From NCBI GenBank assembly GCA_003248315.1, contig QKWM01000004.1:3407001-3471000 (forward strand): DNA of 64,000 nucleotides. The letters are read 5' to 3'. Every line of letters starts with the position of its first letter. The first letter of the stretch is position 1. The notes under the pieces are model-generated. The model had not been told where the DNA came from. It searched no databases and saw only the letters and a program-made list of their open reading frames with translations. The position numbers and the translations under genes are program-made. The stretch is from Streptomyces sp. SW4 (GTDB taxonomy: Bacteria; Actinomycetota; Actinomycetes; Streptomycetales; Streptomycetaceae). This document shows positions 48,930-58,402 of this stretch, one piece after another.

Positions 48930-49771
48930 CGTCTGTAGTCCTCCGCCGCCGACTCGATCAGGGCCAGGGACGCCTCCGGCGACAACGCGGCAGCCCTGAT
49001 CAGATCGTAGGACGCCCGTGCCTGCTTCACTACAGCCGGATCGTCGAGCAGGCTTCCCGAAAGCACGCCTTCTGTATAGACCGTTGGCGGGGCGTCCTCG
49101 AACTCCATGAGCCACATCAGCTTGCCCATGTCCGGGTGAGCCCCGGCTGCGAAGGGCAGTACCTGCAACACCGCCTTGCGTTCCCGCACGAACCTCGCGA
49201 TGTGGTCCAGCTGCTCTGCCATGGCCATGGGGCCGCCGACGGGGACACGCAGGACTGTTTCATGGAGCACGGCCCAATACACGGGCCTTGTAGTGCCCTT
49301 GAGAAGCTGAGTTCGGTCCATGCGGCCCTTGAGCAGCTCTTGGATGTACTCCTCGGCGGCGAGCGGCTTGTTGGCGAGGAACATCGCCAGTGCGTAGTCC
49401 CGCGTCTGAAGAATCCCCGGGACCACTGCCGGAGCGAACTCACAGATCTCTGTTGCCCGCCGCTCAAGCTCAGCCGCATGCGCAAAGTACTCGGTGAACG
49501 GCTGTTCCTTGATGAGCTTCCGCCAAAGTCGCTCGAAAATACCGTCGGTTTGCAGGGTCTCGTCGATGCGCTGGGCCACGTCCAACTGGGGTTTCCGAAT
49601 AGCCTGTTCGAACTGGCCGATGTAGCCGCCGGACACGAACACCCGCGCCCCCAGCTCCACCTGCGTGATCCCCGCGTCCTCGCGCCTCCGCTTCAGCTCC
49701 GCGCCGAAGAATTCCCACGCCGCCTGCCGCGAACCGTTGGCCAAGGCCAACCACCCCTCGCTGAGCCCCAC
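48911..49771 (-). CDS. XRE regulator with DUF5753 (WhiJ-like)
   Basis: About 286 residues, intact. The HTH is GAELKRRREDAGITQVELGARVFVSGGYIGQFEQ, residues about 20-60, followed by a DUF5753 domain with AVVPGILQTRDYALAMFLANKP, WAVLHETVLRVPVGGPMAMAEQLDHI and VLQVLPFAAGAHPDMG. GTG 49771 is assumed; a TTG at 49748 giving MANGSRQAAWEFFG, preceded by GAGGGG, is an alternative. With the DUF397 gene it forms a typical developmental regulatory pair. Two small genes are divergent from it. Confidence 0.9.
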   Translation of the reverse strand: MGLSEGWLALANGSRQAAWEFFGAELKRRREDAGITQVELGARVFVSGGYIGQFEQAIRKPQLDVAQRIDETLQTDGIFERLWRKLIKEQPFTEYFAHAAELERRATEICEFAPAVVPGILQTRDYALAMFLANKPLAAEEYIQELLKGRMDRTQLLKGTTRPVYWAVLHETVLRVPVGGPMAMAEQLDHIARFVRERKAVLQVLPFAAGAHPDMGKLMWLMEFEDAPPTVYTEGVLSGSLLDDPAVVKQARASYDLIRAAALSPEASLALIESAAEDYRRCATTT

Positions 49772-49859
49772 TTGTAGTGCACGGACTCCTGCCGAGTGTA
49801 GGCAATGAAGGGCACCGTCGAGGTAAGAAGAGTGAAACGCGAAAGGGAAGGGAAGCGCG

Positions 49860-50081
49860 GTGGATGCACAGCACTCGGAACGGCACTCGGCGTTCTGCGT
49901 CGAGGAAGCGGAGGAAACCGTGAAGGAATTGCGGGCGGCGCTCGCCAAGGCCGGAATTACCCTGCCGTCACTCGGCCTCGACCCGGTGAGTCTTGCGCGG
50001 GAGGCGCCCTGTCCGCTCATCGAATTGGGGCGCTGCTCCGTGGAGACCGCCCAGCGGCTCGCCGCGGCGGTGGCCCGGTGA
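49860..50081 (+). CDS. Small protein, function unknown
   Basis: A 73-residue protein (MDAQHSERHSAFCVEEAEETVKELRAALAKAGITLPSLGLD...). A first helix is predicted at residues about 13-30, with CPLIELGRCSVETAQRLAAAV near the end. It starts at GTG 49860, about 90 bases from the XRE start on the other strand, and ends in a GTGA overlap with the next gene. This divergent position beside an XRE/DUF397 pair resembles whiJ loci, but I do not recognise the family. Confidence 0.7.
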   Translation: MDAQHSERHSAFCVEEAEETVKELRAALAKAGITLPSLGLDPVSLAREAPCPLIELGRCSVETAQRLAAAVAR

Positions 50082-50317
50082 AGCCGGCCGTGGGCGCGTA
50101 CGTCGTCGACACCCGCTCCGGGCGCGTCGGCATCGTGATGGGGCACGAGGGCCCGTACGTGCAGCTGCGGCCGTACGGGGGCGGGCGGGAGTGGGACGCC
50201 GAGCCGGGCGCCGTCCGGGAGGCGACCCCCGCCGAGCGGCTGCGCGCGGCCACCGCCTACGCCAACGCGCGAAGCCGCGGGAGGTCCCTTGAACGTAGGA
50301 GACAATGGGCTCCATGA
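50078..50317 (+). CDS. Small protein, function unknown
   Basis: A 79-residue protein, MKPAVGAYVVDTRSGRVGIVMGHEGPYVQLRPYGGGREWDAEPG..., with a KOW/SH3-like beta-rich N-terminal half (VGIVMGHEGPYVQLRP) and a basic C-terminus (RGRSLERRRQW). It starts at GTG 50078, overlapping the preceding stop, and ends in an ATGA overlap with recO, so it appears co-translated with both. Confidence 0.68.
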   Translation: MKPAVGAYVVDTRSGRVGIVMGHEGPYVQLRPYGGGREWDAEPGAVREATPAERLRAATAYANARSRGRSLERRRQWAP

Positions 50318-51062
50318 GTCTGTTCCGCGACGACGGCATCGTGCTGCGCACCCAGAAGCTGGGCGAGGCGGACCGGATCATCACGCTGCTCACGCGCGGT
50401 CACGGCCGGGTACGCGCGGTGGCGAGGGGCGTGCGCCGGACGAAGTCGAAGTTCGGGGCGCGACTGGAGCCCTTCTCCCACGTCGACGTGCAGTTCTTCG
50501 CGAAGGGCAGTGAGCTGGTCGGCCGCGGGCTGCCGCTGTGCACGCAGAGCGAGACCATCGCTCCGTACGGCGGCGGGATCGTGACCGACTACGCCCGGTA
50601 CACCGCCGGGACGGCCATGCTGGAGACCGCCGAGCGGTTCACCGACCACGAGGGCGAGCCGGCCGTGCAGCAGTACCTGCTGCTCGTGGGTGCCCTGCGG
50701 ACGCTGGCCCGGGGCGAGCACGCCCCGGGGCTGGTCCTCGACGCCTTCCTGCTGCGCTCCCTCGCCGTGAACGGCTACGCCCCACGTTCGGCGACTGCGC
50801 GAAGTGCGGGATGCCGGGTCCGAACCGGTTCTTCTCGGTCGCCTCGGGCGGCTCCGTCTGCGTCGACTGCCGGGTCCCCGGCAGCGTCGTACCCTCGCCG
50901 CAGGCCCTGGAGCTGCTCGGCGCGCTGCTCGCGGGAGACTGGGAGACGGCGGACGCCTGCGAACCGCGGTACGTCCGGGAGGGCAGCGGGCTGGTCTCCG
51001 CGTACCTGCACTGGCACCTGGAGCGCGGGCTGCGCTCCCTCAGGTACGTCGAGAAGACCTAG
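50314..51062 (+). CDS. recO: DNA repair protein RecO (one frameshift)
   Basis: A 249-residue mediator of RecA loading through RecFOR. It has an N-terminal OB fold (MSLFRDDGIVLRTQKLGEADRIITLL, GVRRTKSKFGARLEPFSHVDV) and a C-terminal zinc finger with CAKCGMPGPNRFF and CVDCR. A missing C at 50780-50783 breaks the zinc-finger region (restoring NGYAPTFGDCAKCG). ATG 50314 overlaps the upstream stop. The order recO-uppS is typical of actinobacteria. Confidence 0.94.
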
Positions 51063-51104
51063 ACAAGCGACACAGCGACCACAGCACGAGGAGACGAGAG
51101 ACAC

Positions 51105-51950
51105 ATGGCCGTACGCGGGATCCTGGGGCGTCAGCGCCGGGAGTACAGGACGCCGGAGCCGCACCCGTCCGGCGCGCGGCCACCGAAGCTCCCCGGCGAG
51201 CTGGTCCCGGAGCACGTGGCGATCGTCATGGACGGCAACGGGCGCTGGGCCAAGGAGCGCGGCCTGCCGCGCACCGAGGGTCACAAGGTCGGCGCGGAGC
51301 GGGTCCTGGACGTGCTCCAGGGCGCCCTGGAGATCGGTGTGGGGAACATCTCCCTGTACGCCTTCTCCACCGAGAACTGGAAGCGCTCCCCGGAAGAGGT
51401 GCGCTTCCTGATGAACTTCAACCGCGACTTCATCCGCCGGACCCGGGACCAGCTCGACGAGCTGGGCATCCGGGTGCGCTGGGTGGGCCGGATGCCGAAG
51501 CTGTGGAAGTCCGTCGCCAAGGAACTCCAGGTCGCCCAGGAGCAGACCAGGGGCAACGACCGGCTGACGCTGTACTTCTGCATGAACTACGGCGGCCGCG
51601 CGGAGATCGCGGACGCCGCGCAGGCCCTCGCCGAGGACGTGCGGGCGGGCCGGCTCGACCCCTCGAAGGTGAACGAGAAGACCTTCGCCCGGTACCTGTA
51701 CTACCCGGACATGCCGGACGTGGACCTGTTCCTGCGGCCCAGCGGCGAGCAGCGCACCTCCAACTACCTGCTGTGGCAGAGCGCCTACGCGGAGATGGTC
51801 TTCCAGGACGTCCTGTGGCCGGACTTCGACCGGCGCGACCTGTGGCGCGCGTGCGTCGAGTTCGCCTCCCGCGACCGTCGGTTCGGCGGCGCGATCCCGA
51901 ACGAGCAGCTGCTCGCCATGGAGGGCCGCACGCAGGAGACCCCGAGCTGA
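51105..51950 (+). CDS. uppS: Isoprenyl transferase (undecaprenyl diphosphate synthase family)
   Basis: A 281-residue cis-prenyltransferase, intact, that makes the long-chain polyprenyl carrier for the cell wall. Conserved regions: VAIVMDGNGRWAKERGLPR, YAFSTENWKRSPEEV, TLYFCMNYGGRAEI and the diphosphate-binding LFLRPSGEQRTSNYLLWQSAYAE. It lies 42 bases after recO. A hairpin follows before the convergent zur gene. Confidence 0.96.
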   Translation: MAVRGILGRQRREYRTPEPHPSGARPPKLPGELVPEHVAIVMDGNGRWAKERGLPRTEGHKVGAERVLDVLQGALEIGVGNISLYAFSTENWKRSPEEVRFLMNFNRDFIRRTRDQLDELGIRVRWVGRMPKLWKSVAKELQVAQEQTRGNDRLTLYFCMNYGGRAEIADAAQALAEDVRAGRLDPSKVNEKTFARYLYYPDMPDVDLFLRPSGEQRTSNYLLWQSAYAEMVFQDVLWPDFDRRDLWRACVEFASRDRRFGGAIPNEQLLAMEGRTQETPS

Positions 51951-51968
51951 CCGGACGCCGGTTCCCGC

Positions 51969-51988
51969 GGCGCCCCTCGCGGGGCGCC
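51969..51988. terminator. Bidirectional terminator between uppS and zur
   Basis: GGCGCCCC-TCGC-GGGGCGCC, with outer CGGTTC/GAACCG extending the pairing. Confidence 0.75.
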
Positions 51989-51999
51989 CCGAACCGCGC

Positions 52000-52409
52000 T
52001 CAGCCCGCCGCGCACTCCGCGCAGGTGCCGAAGATCTCCACCGTGTGCTGCACGTTGACGTAGCCGTGCTCGGCCGCGACGGCCTCGGCCCACTTCTCCA
52101 CGGCCGGGCCCTCGACCTCGACCGCCTTGCCGCAGGAGCGGCAGACCAGGTGGTGGTGATGGTCGCCGGTGGAGCAGCGGCGGTAGACGGACTCGCCGTC
52201 GGCCGTGCGTAGGACGTCGACCTCACCGGCGTCGGCGAGGGACTGCAGGGTGCGGTAGACGGTGGTCAGGCCGACCGAGTCGCCCTTGTGCTTGAGCATG
52301 TCGTGGAGCTCCTGGGCGCTGCGGAACTCCTCGACCTCTTCGAGGGCCGCCGCCACGGCGGCGCGCTGCCGGGTGGCCCGGCCTTCACGGGCGGTCCAGC
52401 GGTGGTCAC
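52000..52409 (-). CDS. zur: Zinc uptake regulator Zur (Fur family, one frameshift)
   Basis: A 136-residue metalloregulator. The winged helix contains EFRSAQELHDMLKHKGDSVGLTTVYRTLQSL, and the metal sites include STGDHHHHLVCRSCGKAVEV and FGTCAECAAG (two Cys pairs for structural zinc). A missing G near 52370-52379 shifts the N-terminus (restoring PVKAGATRQRAAVAAAL). GTG 52409 has an excellent GAGGAGG site. It is the last gene of znuACB-zur and would repress that operon when zinc is ample. Confidence 0.92.
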
Positions 52410-52468
52410 CGGTTGCCTCCTCACGTCTGCTCCTGCCGGGCCATTGTGCCAGCCCGGCACGGCAGCGG

Positions 52469-53371
52469 TCAGACGCCGACCTCGTCGCCGGGGCCCCGGC
52501 CGGCCGGAATCGCGCACTCGGCCGGGTCCGGCGCGGGCCGTGCCGCGGCCGCCGCCCGCGCGCGTCGCCGGGCCAGCGGGGCGGCCAGCCCGGTGAGCAC
52601 GACGAACGCGGCGATGGTGAGCAGCACGATGGTCGCGCCGGGCGGAACGTCCTGGTAGTACGAGGTGACGGTGCCGCCGATCGTCACCCCCACGCCGATC
52701 GCGACGGCGATGGCGAAGGTGGCGGCGAAGCTGCGGCTGAGCTGCTGCGCGGCGGCCACCGGGACGACCATGAGCGCCGAGACCAGCAGCAGGCCGACGA
52801 CCCGCATCGCGACGGTGACCGTCACGGCGGCCGTGACGGCCGTCAGCAGGTTCAGCGCCCGCACCGGCAGGCCCGTCACCCGGGCGAACTCCTCGTCCTG
52901 GCTGACCGCGAACAGCTGGCGGCGCAGGCCCAGCGTGACCAGGACCACGAACGCGGCCAGCACGCAGATCGCGGTGACGTCCGACTCCGAGACGGTCGAC
53001 AGCGAGCCGAAGAGGTAGGAGTTGAGGTTGGCGGTGGAGCCGCCGGGGGAGAGGTTGATGAACATCACGCCGCCGGCCATGCCGCCGTAGAACAGCATGG
53101 CGAGGGCGATGTCGCCGCGGGTGCGGCCGTACCAGCGGATCAGCTCCATGAGAACCGCGCCGAGGACGGAGACCAGGGTCGCCATCCACACCGGGGACCA
53201 CGAGAACAGGAAGCCGAGGCCGACGCCGGTCATGGCGACGTGGCCGATGCCGTCGCCCATCAGGGCCTGGCGGCGCTGCACGAGGTAGATGCCGACCGCG
53301 GGGGCGGTGATGCCGACCAGGACGGCCGCCAGCAGGGCCCGCTGCATGAAGGCGTAGTTCAGGATTTCCAT
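52469..53371 (-). CDS. znuB: Zinc ABC transporter permease
   Basis: A 300-residue membrane protein, intact, of the ABC-3 family. About eight hydrophobic segments are visible, e.g. RALLAAVLVGITAPAVGIYLV, ALAMLFYGGMAGGVMF and VVGLLLVSALMVVPVAAAQQL. The motif RRQALMGDGIGHVAMTGVGLG is characteristic. It forms the channel with ZnuA and ZnuC. The gap to znuC is about 24 bases. Confidence 0.93.
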   Translation of the reverse strand: MEILNYAFMQRALLAAVLVGITAPAVGIYLVQRRQALMGDGIGHVAMTGVGLGFLFSWSPVWMATLVSVLGAVLMELIRWYGRTRGDIALAMLFYGGMAGGVMFINLSPGGSTANLNSYLFGSLSTVSESDVTAICVLAAFVVLVTLGLRRQLFAVSQDEEFARVTGLPVRALNLLTAVTAAVTVTVAMRVVGLLLVSALMVVPVAAAQQLSRSFAATFAIAVAIGVGVTIGGTVTSYYQDVPPGATIVLLTIAAFVVLTGLAAPLARRRARAAAAARPAPDPAECAIPAGRGPGDEVGV

Positions 53372-53394
53372 CGGATCGCTCAGTTCCGCTCGGT

Positions 53395-54174
53395 TCAGCT
53401 CAGCAGGCCCGTGCGGACCGGTTCGGCGCCCGCGGGTGCGTGCGGGTGGACGTGGTCGTGGCCGGGCAGCGCGTGCTGGCCGACCGCCTTCGGCGGCGGG
53501 CCGTCGTGCAGGACACAGCCGTCCCGCAGGACGACCGCCCGGTCGATCAGCGGTTCCAGGGGACCCAGCTCGTGCAGCACCAGCAGGACGGTGGTGCCCT
53601 GCGCGACCTGCGCGCGCAGGGTCCGGGCGAGGACCTCCTGGCTGGCCAGGTCCACCCCGGCCATCGGCTCGTCCATGATCAGCAGCTCGGGCTCGGGGGC
53701 GAGCGCGCGGGCGATCAGGACCCGCTGGTGCTGGCCGCCGGAGAGGGCGTCGACGGAGTCCTTGGCACGGTCGCCCATGCCGACCAGGTCGAGCGCCGCG
53801 CGCACGGCCTCCCGGTCGGCCTTGCGGAGCACGCCGAAGCGGGCCCGGGACAGCCGCCCGGAGGAGACGACCTCGGTCACCGTCGCGGGCACGCCGCCCG
53901 CGGCCGTGGTGCGCTGCGGCACGTAACCGACCCGCGCCCAGTCGCGGAACCGGCGCCGGTCGGTCCCGAACAGCTCGATCCGCCCGGCGCTCACCGGCAC
54001 CTGGCCGATGACGCTGCGCACCGCGGTCGACTTGCCGGAGCCGTTCGCGCCGAGCAGCGCGACGACCTCGCCGCGGCGCACGGTGAGGTCGATGCCGCGC
54101 AGCACCGGGCGCGAGCCCAGCTCGGCGCGGACGCCGTGCAGGGATATGACGGGCTCGCTCACGGGCTCGGTCAT
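53395..54174 (-). CDS. znuC: Zinc ABC transporter ATP-binding protein
   Basis: A 259-residue ABC ATPase, intact. Walker A is LLGANGSGKST, the signature is LSGGQHQRVLIARAL, Walker B is LLIMDEPMAGVD and the switch is VLHELGPLE. The C-terminus is His-rich (HALPGHDHVHPH), perhaps for zinc binding. It is followed by znuB and preceded by znuA on the same strand. Confidence 0.94.
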   Translation of the reverse strand: MTEPVSEPVISLHGVRAELGSRPVLRGIDLTVRRGEVVALLGANGSGKSTAVRSVIGQVPVSAGRIELFGTDRRRFRDWARVGYVPQRTTAAGGVPATVTEVVSSGRLSRARFGVLRKADREAVRAALDLVGMGDRAKDSVDALSGGQHQRVLIARALAPEPELLIMDEPMAGVDLASQEVLARTLRAQVAQGTTVLLVLHELGPLEPLIDRAVVLRDGCVLHDGPPPKAVGQHALPGHDHVHPHAPAGAEPVRTGLLS

Positions 54175-54193
54175 GCCGTCCTCCGAAGGTGGT

Positions 54194-55213
54194 TCACTTG
54201 GCGCCGAGCGCCTTCTGCAGGGCCTGGAGGTTGGCCTCCATGACCTGGATGTAGTCGTCGCCGCGGGACTTGTCGGTGATGCCCTCGACCGGGTCGAGGA
54301 CGTCCGTCTTCAGACCGGCGTCGTCGGCGAGGGTCTTCGCGGTCTTGTCGCTGACCAGTGTCTCGTAGAAGACGGTGGTGACGCCGTCCTCCTTCGCCAT
54401 GGTCTGGAGCTGCTTGACGCGGGCGCCGCTCGGCTCGGACTCGGGGTCGAGGCCGCTGATGGCCTCCTCGGTCAGGCCGTAGCGCTCGGCGAGGTAGCCG
54501 AAGGCGGCGTGCGTGGTGATGAAGACCTTGGTGTCGGTGTTCTTCAGCCCGTCCCGGAACTTCGCGTGCAGGGCGTCGAGCTTGCCGACCAGCGTCTCGG
54601 TGTTCTTCCGGTAGTCGGCGGCGTGCTCGGGGTCGGCCTTCTCGAAGGCCTTGCCGACGCCCTCGGCGACCTCGGCGTACCGGACCGGGTCGAGCCAGAT
54701 GTGGGGGTCCTTGGCGCCCTCGCCGTGGTCGTGGCCGTGCTCGTCCTCGGGGGCGGACTCCTCGTGGGCGTGGCCCTCCTCGTGCCCGTGCTCGTCCTCG
54801 TGGGCGTGGCCGCCGGCCTCGGTGCCGTGCACCTCCAGGGAGGTCAGCGTGGCCGCGTCGATCTTCGTCTTGATCCCGGACTGGGCGATCGCCTCGTCGA
54901 CGGTGGGCTGGAGGTCCTTGAGGTAGAGGGCCGCGTCGGCCTCCTGGAGCTGCGCGGTCTGCTTGGCGCTGATCTCCAGGTCGTGCGGCTCCTGGCCGGG
55001 CTCGGTGAGGCTGGTGACGTTGGCGTGCTCCCCGCCGATCTGCTCGGCGAGGTAGGCCATCGGGTAGAAGGAGGCGACGACGTCGAACTTCTCCGTGTTG
55101 CCCGCGCCGCCGGCCGCCGTGCTGTCGCCTCCGCAGGCGGACAGGGTCGTCAGGCCGAGCGCGGTGGCCGCTGCGACCGCTATACCGGATATGTGGCGTC
55201 GTCGTACGTTCAT
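54194..55213 (-). CDS. znuA: Zinc ABC transporter substrate-binding lipoprotein
   Basis: A 339-residue protein, intact. The signal peptide ends in a lipobox (TTLSACGG). The cluster-9 substrate-binding fold includes VVASFYPMAYLAEQIGG, EPGQEPHDLEISAKQTAQL, a His/Glu-rich loop (HAHEDEHGHEEGHAHEE and HGHDHGEG), DPHIWLDPVRYAEVA and VFITTHAAFGYLAERYGL. ATG 55213 (MNVRRRHIS) is preferred over ATG 55221. A Zur-box-like sequence covers the start. Confidence 0.94.
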   Translation of the reverse strand: MNVRRRHISGIAVAAATALGLTTLSACGGDSTAAGGAGNTEKFDVVASFYPMAYLAEQIGGEHANVTSLTEPGQEPHDLEISAKQTAQLQEADAALYLKDLQPTVDEAIAQSGIKTKIDAATLTSLEVHGTEAGGHAHEDEHGHEEGHAHEESAPEDEHGHDHGEGAKDPHIWLDPVRYAEVAEGVGKAFEKADPEHAADYRKNTETLVGKLDALHAKFRDGLKNTDTKVFITTHAAFGYLAERYGLTEEAISGLDPESEPSGARVKQLQTMAKEDGVTTVFYETLVSDKTAKTLADDAGLKTDVLDPVEGITDKSRGDDYIQVMEANLQALQKALGAK

Positions 55214-55227
55214 GACAGTCATTTTCA
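55213..55227 (-). promoter_or_regulatory. Zur box overlapping the znuA start
   Basis: On the reverse strand TGAAAATGACTGTCA matches the actinobacterial Zur consensus TGAAAATGATTTTCA at 13 of 15 positions. It overlaps the probable -10 box and both candidate start codons. Confidence 0.8.
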
Positions 55228-55250
55228 ACGAATCTGGAAACCGTTGTCAA
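55222..55250 (-). promoter_or_regulatory. znuA promoter
   Basis: TTGACA (reverse strand, 55250-55245), a 17-bp spacer, then TGAAAA (55227-55222). It implies transcription starting at or near ATG 55213, i.e. a leaderless mRNA. Confidence 0.65.
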
Positions 55251-55404
55251 CAAGCGCCCGTTTTGGCCCCGGAAGGCCCCCGTGCGGCCCCCTCCGGCCC
55301 GGGAGAGGCCCCGATTTGATTGAGGGGGAGTCCGCGCCGGTAACCTGAAGCATTCGCTGGAAGCATCTCGCTTCGTCGCCCGTCGTCGTAATGAAGAGAG
55401 CACC

Positions 55405-56786
55405 GTGGCCGCCGACAAGATCGACACCATCGTCAGCCTGAGCAAGCGCCGTGGCTTCGTATTCCCCTGCAGTGAGATCTACGGCGGCCAGCGTGCCGCC
55501 TGGGACTACGGTCCGCTGGGTGTCGAGCTCAAGGAGAACCTCAAGCGCCAGTGGTGGCGCTACATGGTGACGTCGCGCGAGGACGTCGTCGGTATCGACT
55601 CGTCCGTGATCCTGGCCCCGAGGTGTGGGTGGCCTCCGGCCACGTCGCCACCTTCACGGACCCGCTCACCGAGTGCACCTCCTGCCACAAGCGGTTCCGC
55701 GCGGACCACCTGGAGGAGGCGTACGAGGAGAAGAAGGGCCGCGCCCCGGAGAACGGCCTCGCCGACATCAACTGCCCGAACTGCGGCACCAAGGGCCAGT
55801 TCACCGAGCCCAAGCAGTTCTCGGGTCTGCTGTCCACGCACCTCGGCCCGACCCAGGACAGCGGCTCCGTCGCCTACCTGCGCCCCGAGACCGCCCAGGG
55901 CATCTTCACCAACTTCGCCCAGGTGCAGACCACCTCGCGCCGCAAGCCGCCGTTCGGCATCGCCCAGATGGGCAAGTCGTTCCGCAACGAGATCACGCCG
56001 GGCAACTTCATCTTCCGCACCCGCGAGTTCGAGCAGATGGAGATGGAGTTCTTCGTCAAGCCGGGCGAGGACGAGAAGTGGCACGAGTACTGGATGGAGC
56101 AGCGCTGGAACTGGTACACCGGCCTCGGCCTGCGTGAGGAGAACATGCGCTGGTACGAGCACCCGGCCGAGAAGCTCTCCCACTACTCCAAGCGCACCGC
56201 CGACATCGAGTACCGCTTCAACTTCGGCGGCAGCGAGTGGGGCGAGCTGGAGGGTGTCGCCAACCGCACCGACTACGACCTCGGCGCCCACGCCAAGGCC
56301 TCGGGCCAGGACCTCTCCTACTTCGACCAGGAGGCCGGCGAGCGCTGGACGCCGTACGTCATCGAGCCCGCGGCCGGTGTCGGCCGGGCGATGCTGGCGT
56401 TCCTCCTCGACGCCTACGTCGAGGACGAGGCGCCCAACGCCAAGGGCAAGATGGAGAAGCGCACCGTGCTGCGCCTGGACCACCGCCTCGCCCCGGTGAA
56501 GGTCGCCGTGCTGCCGCTCTCCCGCAACCCGGAGCTGTCGCCGAAGGCCAAGGGCCTCGCGCAGACCCTGCGGCAGAACTGGAACATCGAGTTCGACGAC
56601 GCCGGCGCCATCGGCCGCCGCTACCGCCGCCAGGACGAGATCGGCACGCCGTACTGCGTCACCGTCGACTTCGACACGCTGGACGACAACGCCGTGACCG
56701 TGCGTGAGCGCGACTCGATGAAGCAGGAGCGGGTCTCGCTGGACCAGATCGAGGGCTACCTCGCGTCGAGGCTCGTCGGCTGCTGA
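55405..56786 (+). CDS. glyS: Glycyl-tRNA synthetase (one frameshift)
   Basis: A 460-residue class II synthetase of the eukaryal/archaeal-like homodimeric type. It starts at GTG 55405 with DTIVSLSKRRGFVFPCSEIYGG. Motif-like regions are KSFRNEITPGNFIFRTREFEQMEMEFFV and ERWTPYVIEPAAGVGRAMLAFLLDAY, and a zinc-type Cys group (CTSCHKRF ... CPNCGTKG) lies in the insert. A missing C at 55616-55619 creates a break (restoring ILAPEVWVASGHV). It is essential, so the frameshift is almost certainly an error. Confidence 0.95.
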
Positions 56787-56806
56787 CGTCCGGCCCGGCC
56801 CGCGAC

Positions 56807-56849
56807 CGGCCCCGGTGGAGGATCCCGAGTGGTCCTCCACCGGGGGCCG
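56807..56849 (+). terminator. Terminator after glyS
   Basis: CGGCCCCGGTGGAGGA pairs with TCCTCCACCGGGGGCCG around a ten-base loop. Confidence 0.75.
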
Positions 56850-56949
56850 TCGTGTGCGCCGCGTACGGGATCCTGGCTGCGGCGGAGCTTCGCCGGGTCG
56901 TTCGCGGCGCCGGGGCCCAGCCGGCGTTCACCGCGCGGTGACCCGGCGC

Positions 56950-58375
56950 TCAGCCCACCGCGCGCGGCAGCCGCAGGCTCAGCAGACCCGTCAGGACGAT
57001 CGCCCCCACCTGGACCAGCAGCGTCACCACCAGGGCGGTGCCCATCCCCAGCCCGGGACCAGGGACAGGAACAGGCTGCCGAGCGTGGCCACGCCCAGCG
57101 TCAGCGACGACTGCTGCGTGGTCACCATGACGCCGCTGCCCACACCGGCCCGGTCCGGCGGCACCTCCGACAGCACCACCCGGAAGACCACGGGCAGCTG
57201 GAGCGCCTGGCCGGCGCCCGCCACGGCCGCCCCGGGCAGCAGCTCGACGAAGCCGAGATCCGGCCAGAACCGCCAGGCGGCCAGCGCGATCAGGCCCACG
57301 CCCACGCCCTGGAGCACGGCGCCCGCCGTCACCACCCGCGTGCCGTACCGGGCGACCAGGCGCGGTCCGGCCAGCGACACCAGGAAGAACACGACCGCCA
57401 GCGGCGCCAGCGCCAGGCCCGCGGCGACCGGGCCCAGCCCCGCACCGTCCTGCAACGCCACCGCGATCACGAACATGAAGCCGCTGAAGCCGATCGAGAA
57501 CGGCAGGATCAGCAGCAGCCCCCGCCGCAGCGACACCAGCGCGAACAGGCTCGGCGGCACCAGCGGCGTACGGCCCCGGCGGTCCGCCGCGCGCTCCACC
57601 GCGTAGAACGCCGCCGCCAGCGGCGGGACCGCCGCCAGGGACAGCCAGGTCCACAGCGGCCAGCCCGCCGCCCGGCCCTCGGTCAGCGGGGCGAGCAGCG
57701 CCAGCAGCGCCGCCGCCAGCAGGACGGTGCCCGGAAGGTCCACCGGCTCCGGACGCTCCGAGCGGGTCTCCGGGACCGCCCGGGCGGCCAGGACCAGGCC
57801 CACCAGCACCACCGGCACGTTCACCAGGAACACCGCGCGCCAGCCGGTGCCCGCCACGTCGGCGGCGACCAGGACACCGCCGAGGATCTGGCCGGCCACC
57901 ATCGACAGGCCCGCCGTCGCGCCGTACAGACCCATGGCCCGCGCGCGCCGCGCACCCGACGTGGTCGCCTGGACGGTGGCCAGCACCTGCGGCAGCATCG
58001 CCGCGGACGCCGCCCCCTGCGCCACCCGCGCCGCCACCAGCGACCAGGCGTCCGGGGCCAGCCCGCACGCCAGCGACGTCAGCCCGAAGGCGGCCATGCC
58101 GCCCAGGAACAGCCGCCGCCGGCCGAACAGGTCGCCGAGCCGCCCGCCGAGGACGAGCAGCACCGCGTACGCCACCCCGTACCCGGCGACGACGAGTTCG
58201 AGGACCGCCTCGTCCGCCGACAGATCGGCGCCGATGGCCGGCAGGGCGACGTTGACGATGAAGAAGTCGACGAGGGGAAGTGCCGCGCCAGCAGCACCGT
58301 GAACAGTCCGAGGCCGCCCAGCACGGGGGGAGCCGGGGCGGGCCGGACGGGACGTGAAGTGATGGTTTCGGTCAC
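56950..58375 (-). CDS. MFS exporter, DHA2-type drug antiporter (two frameshifts)
   Basis: About 475 residues. The N-terminus FPLVDFFIVNVALPAIGADL, GYGVAYAVLLVLGGRLGDLFGRRR and ARVAQGAASAAMLPQ are typical of this exporter class; later segments include SLAGPRLVARYGTRVVTAG and PPDRAGVGSGVMVTTQQSSL. The frame breaks at 58274-58277 (restoring ARHFPLVDFF) and 57052-57057 (restoring LVPGLGMGTAL). GTG 58375 is the start. It is divergent from an MmyB-type regulator, with two identical palindromes between them, so it is probably under that regulator's control. Confidence 0.88.
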
Positions 58376-58402
58376 GAGGACGAGGCTGCGCCCGCGCTCA
58401 GG

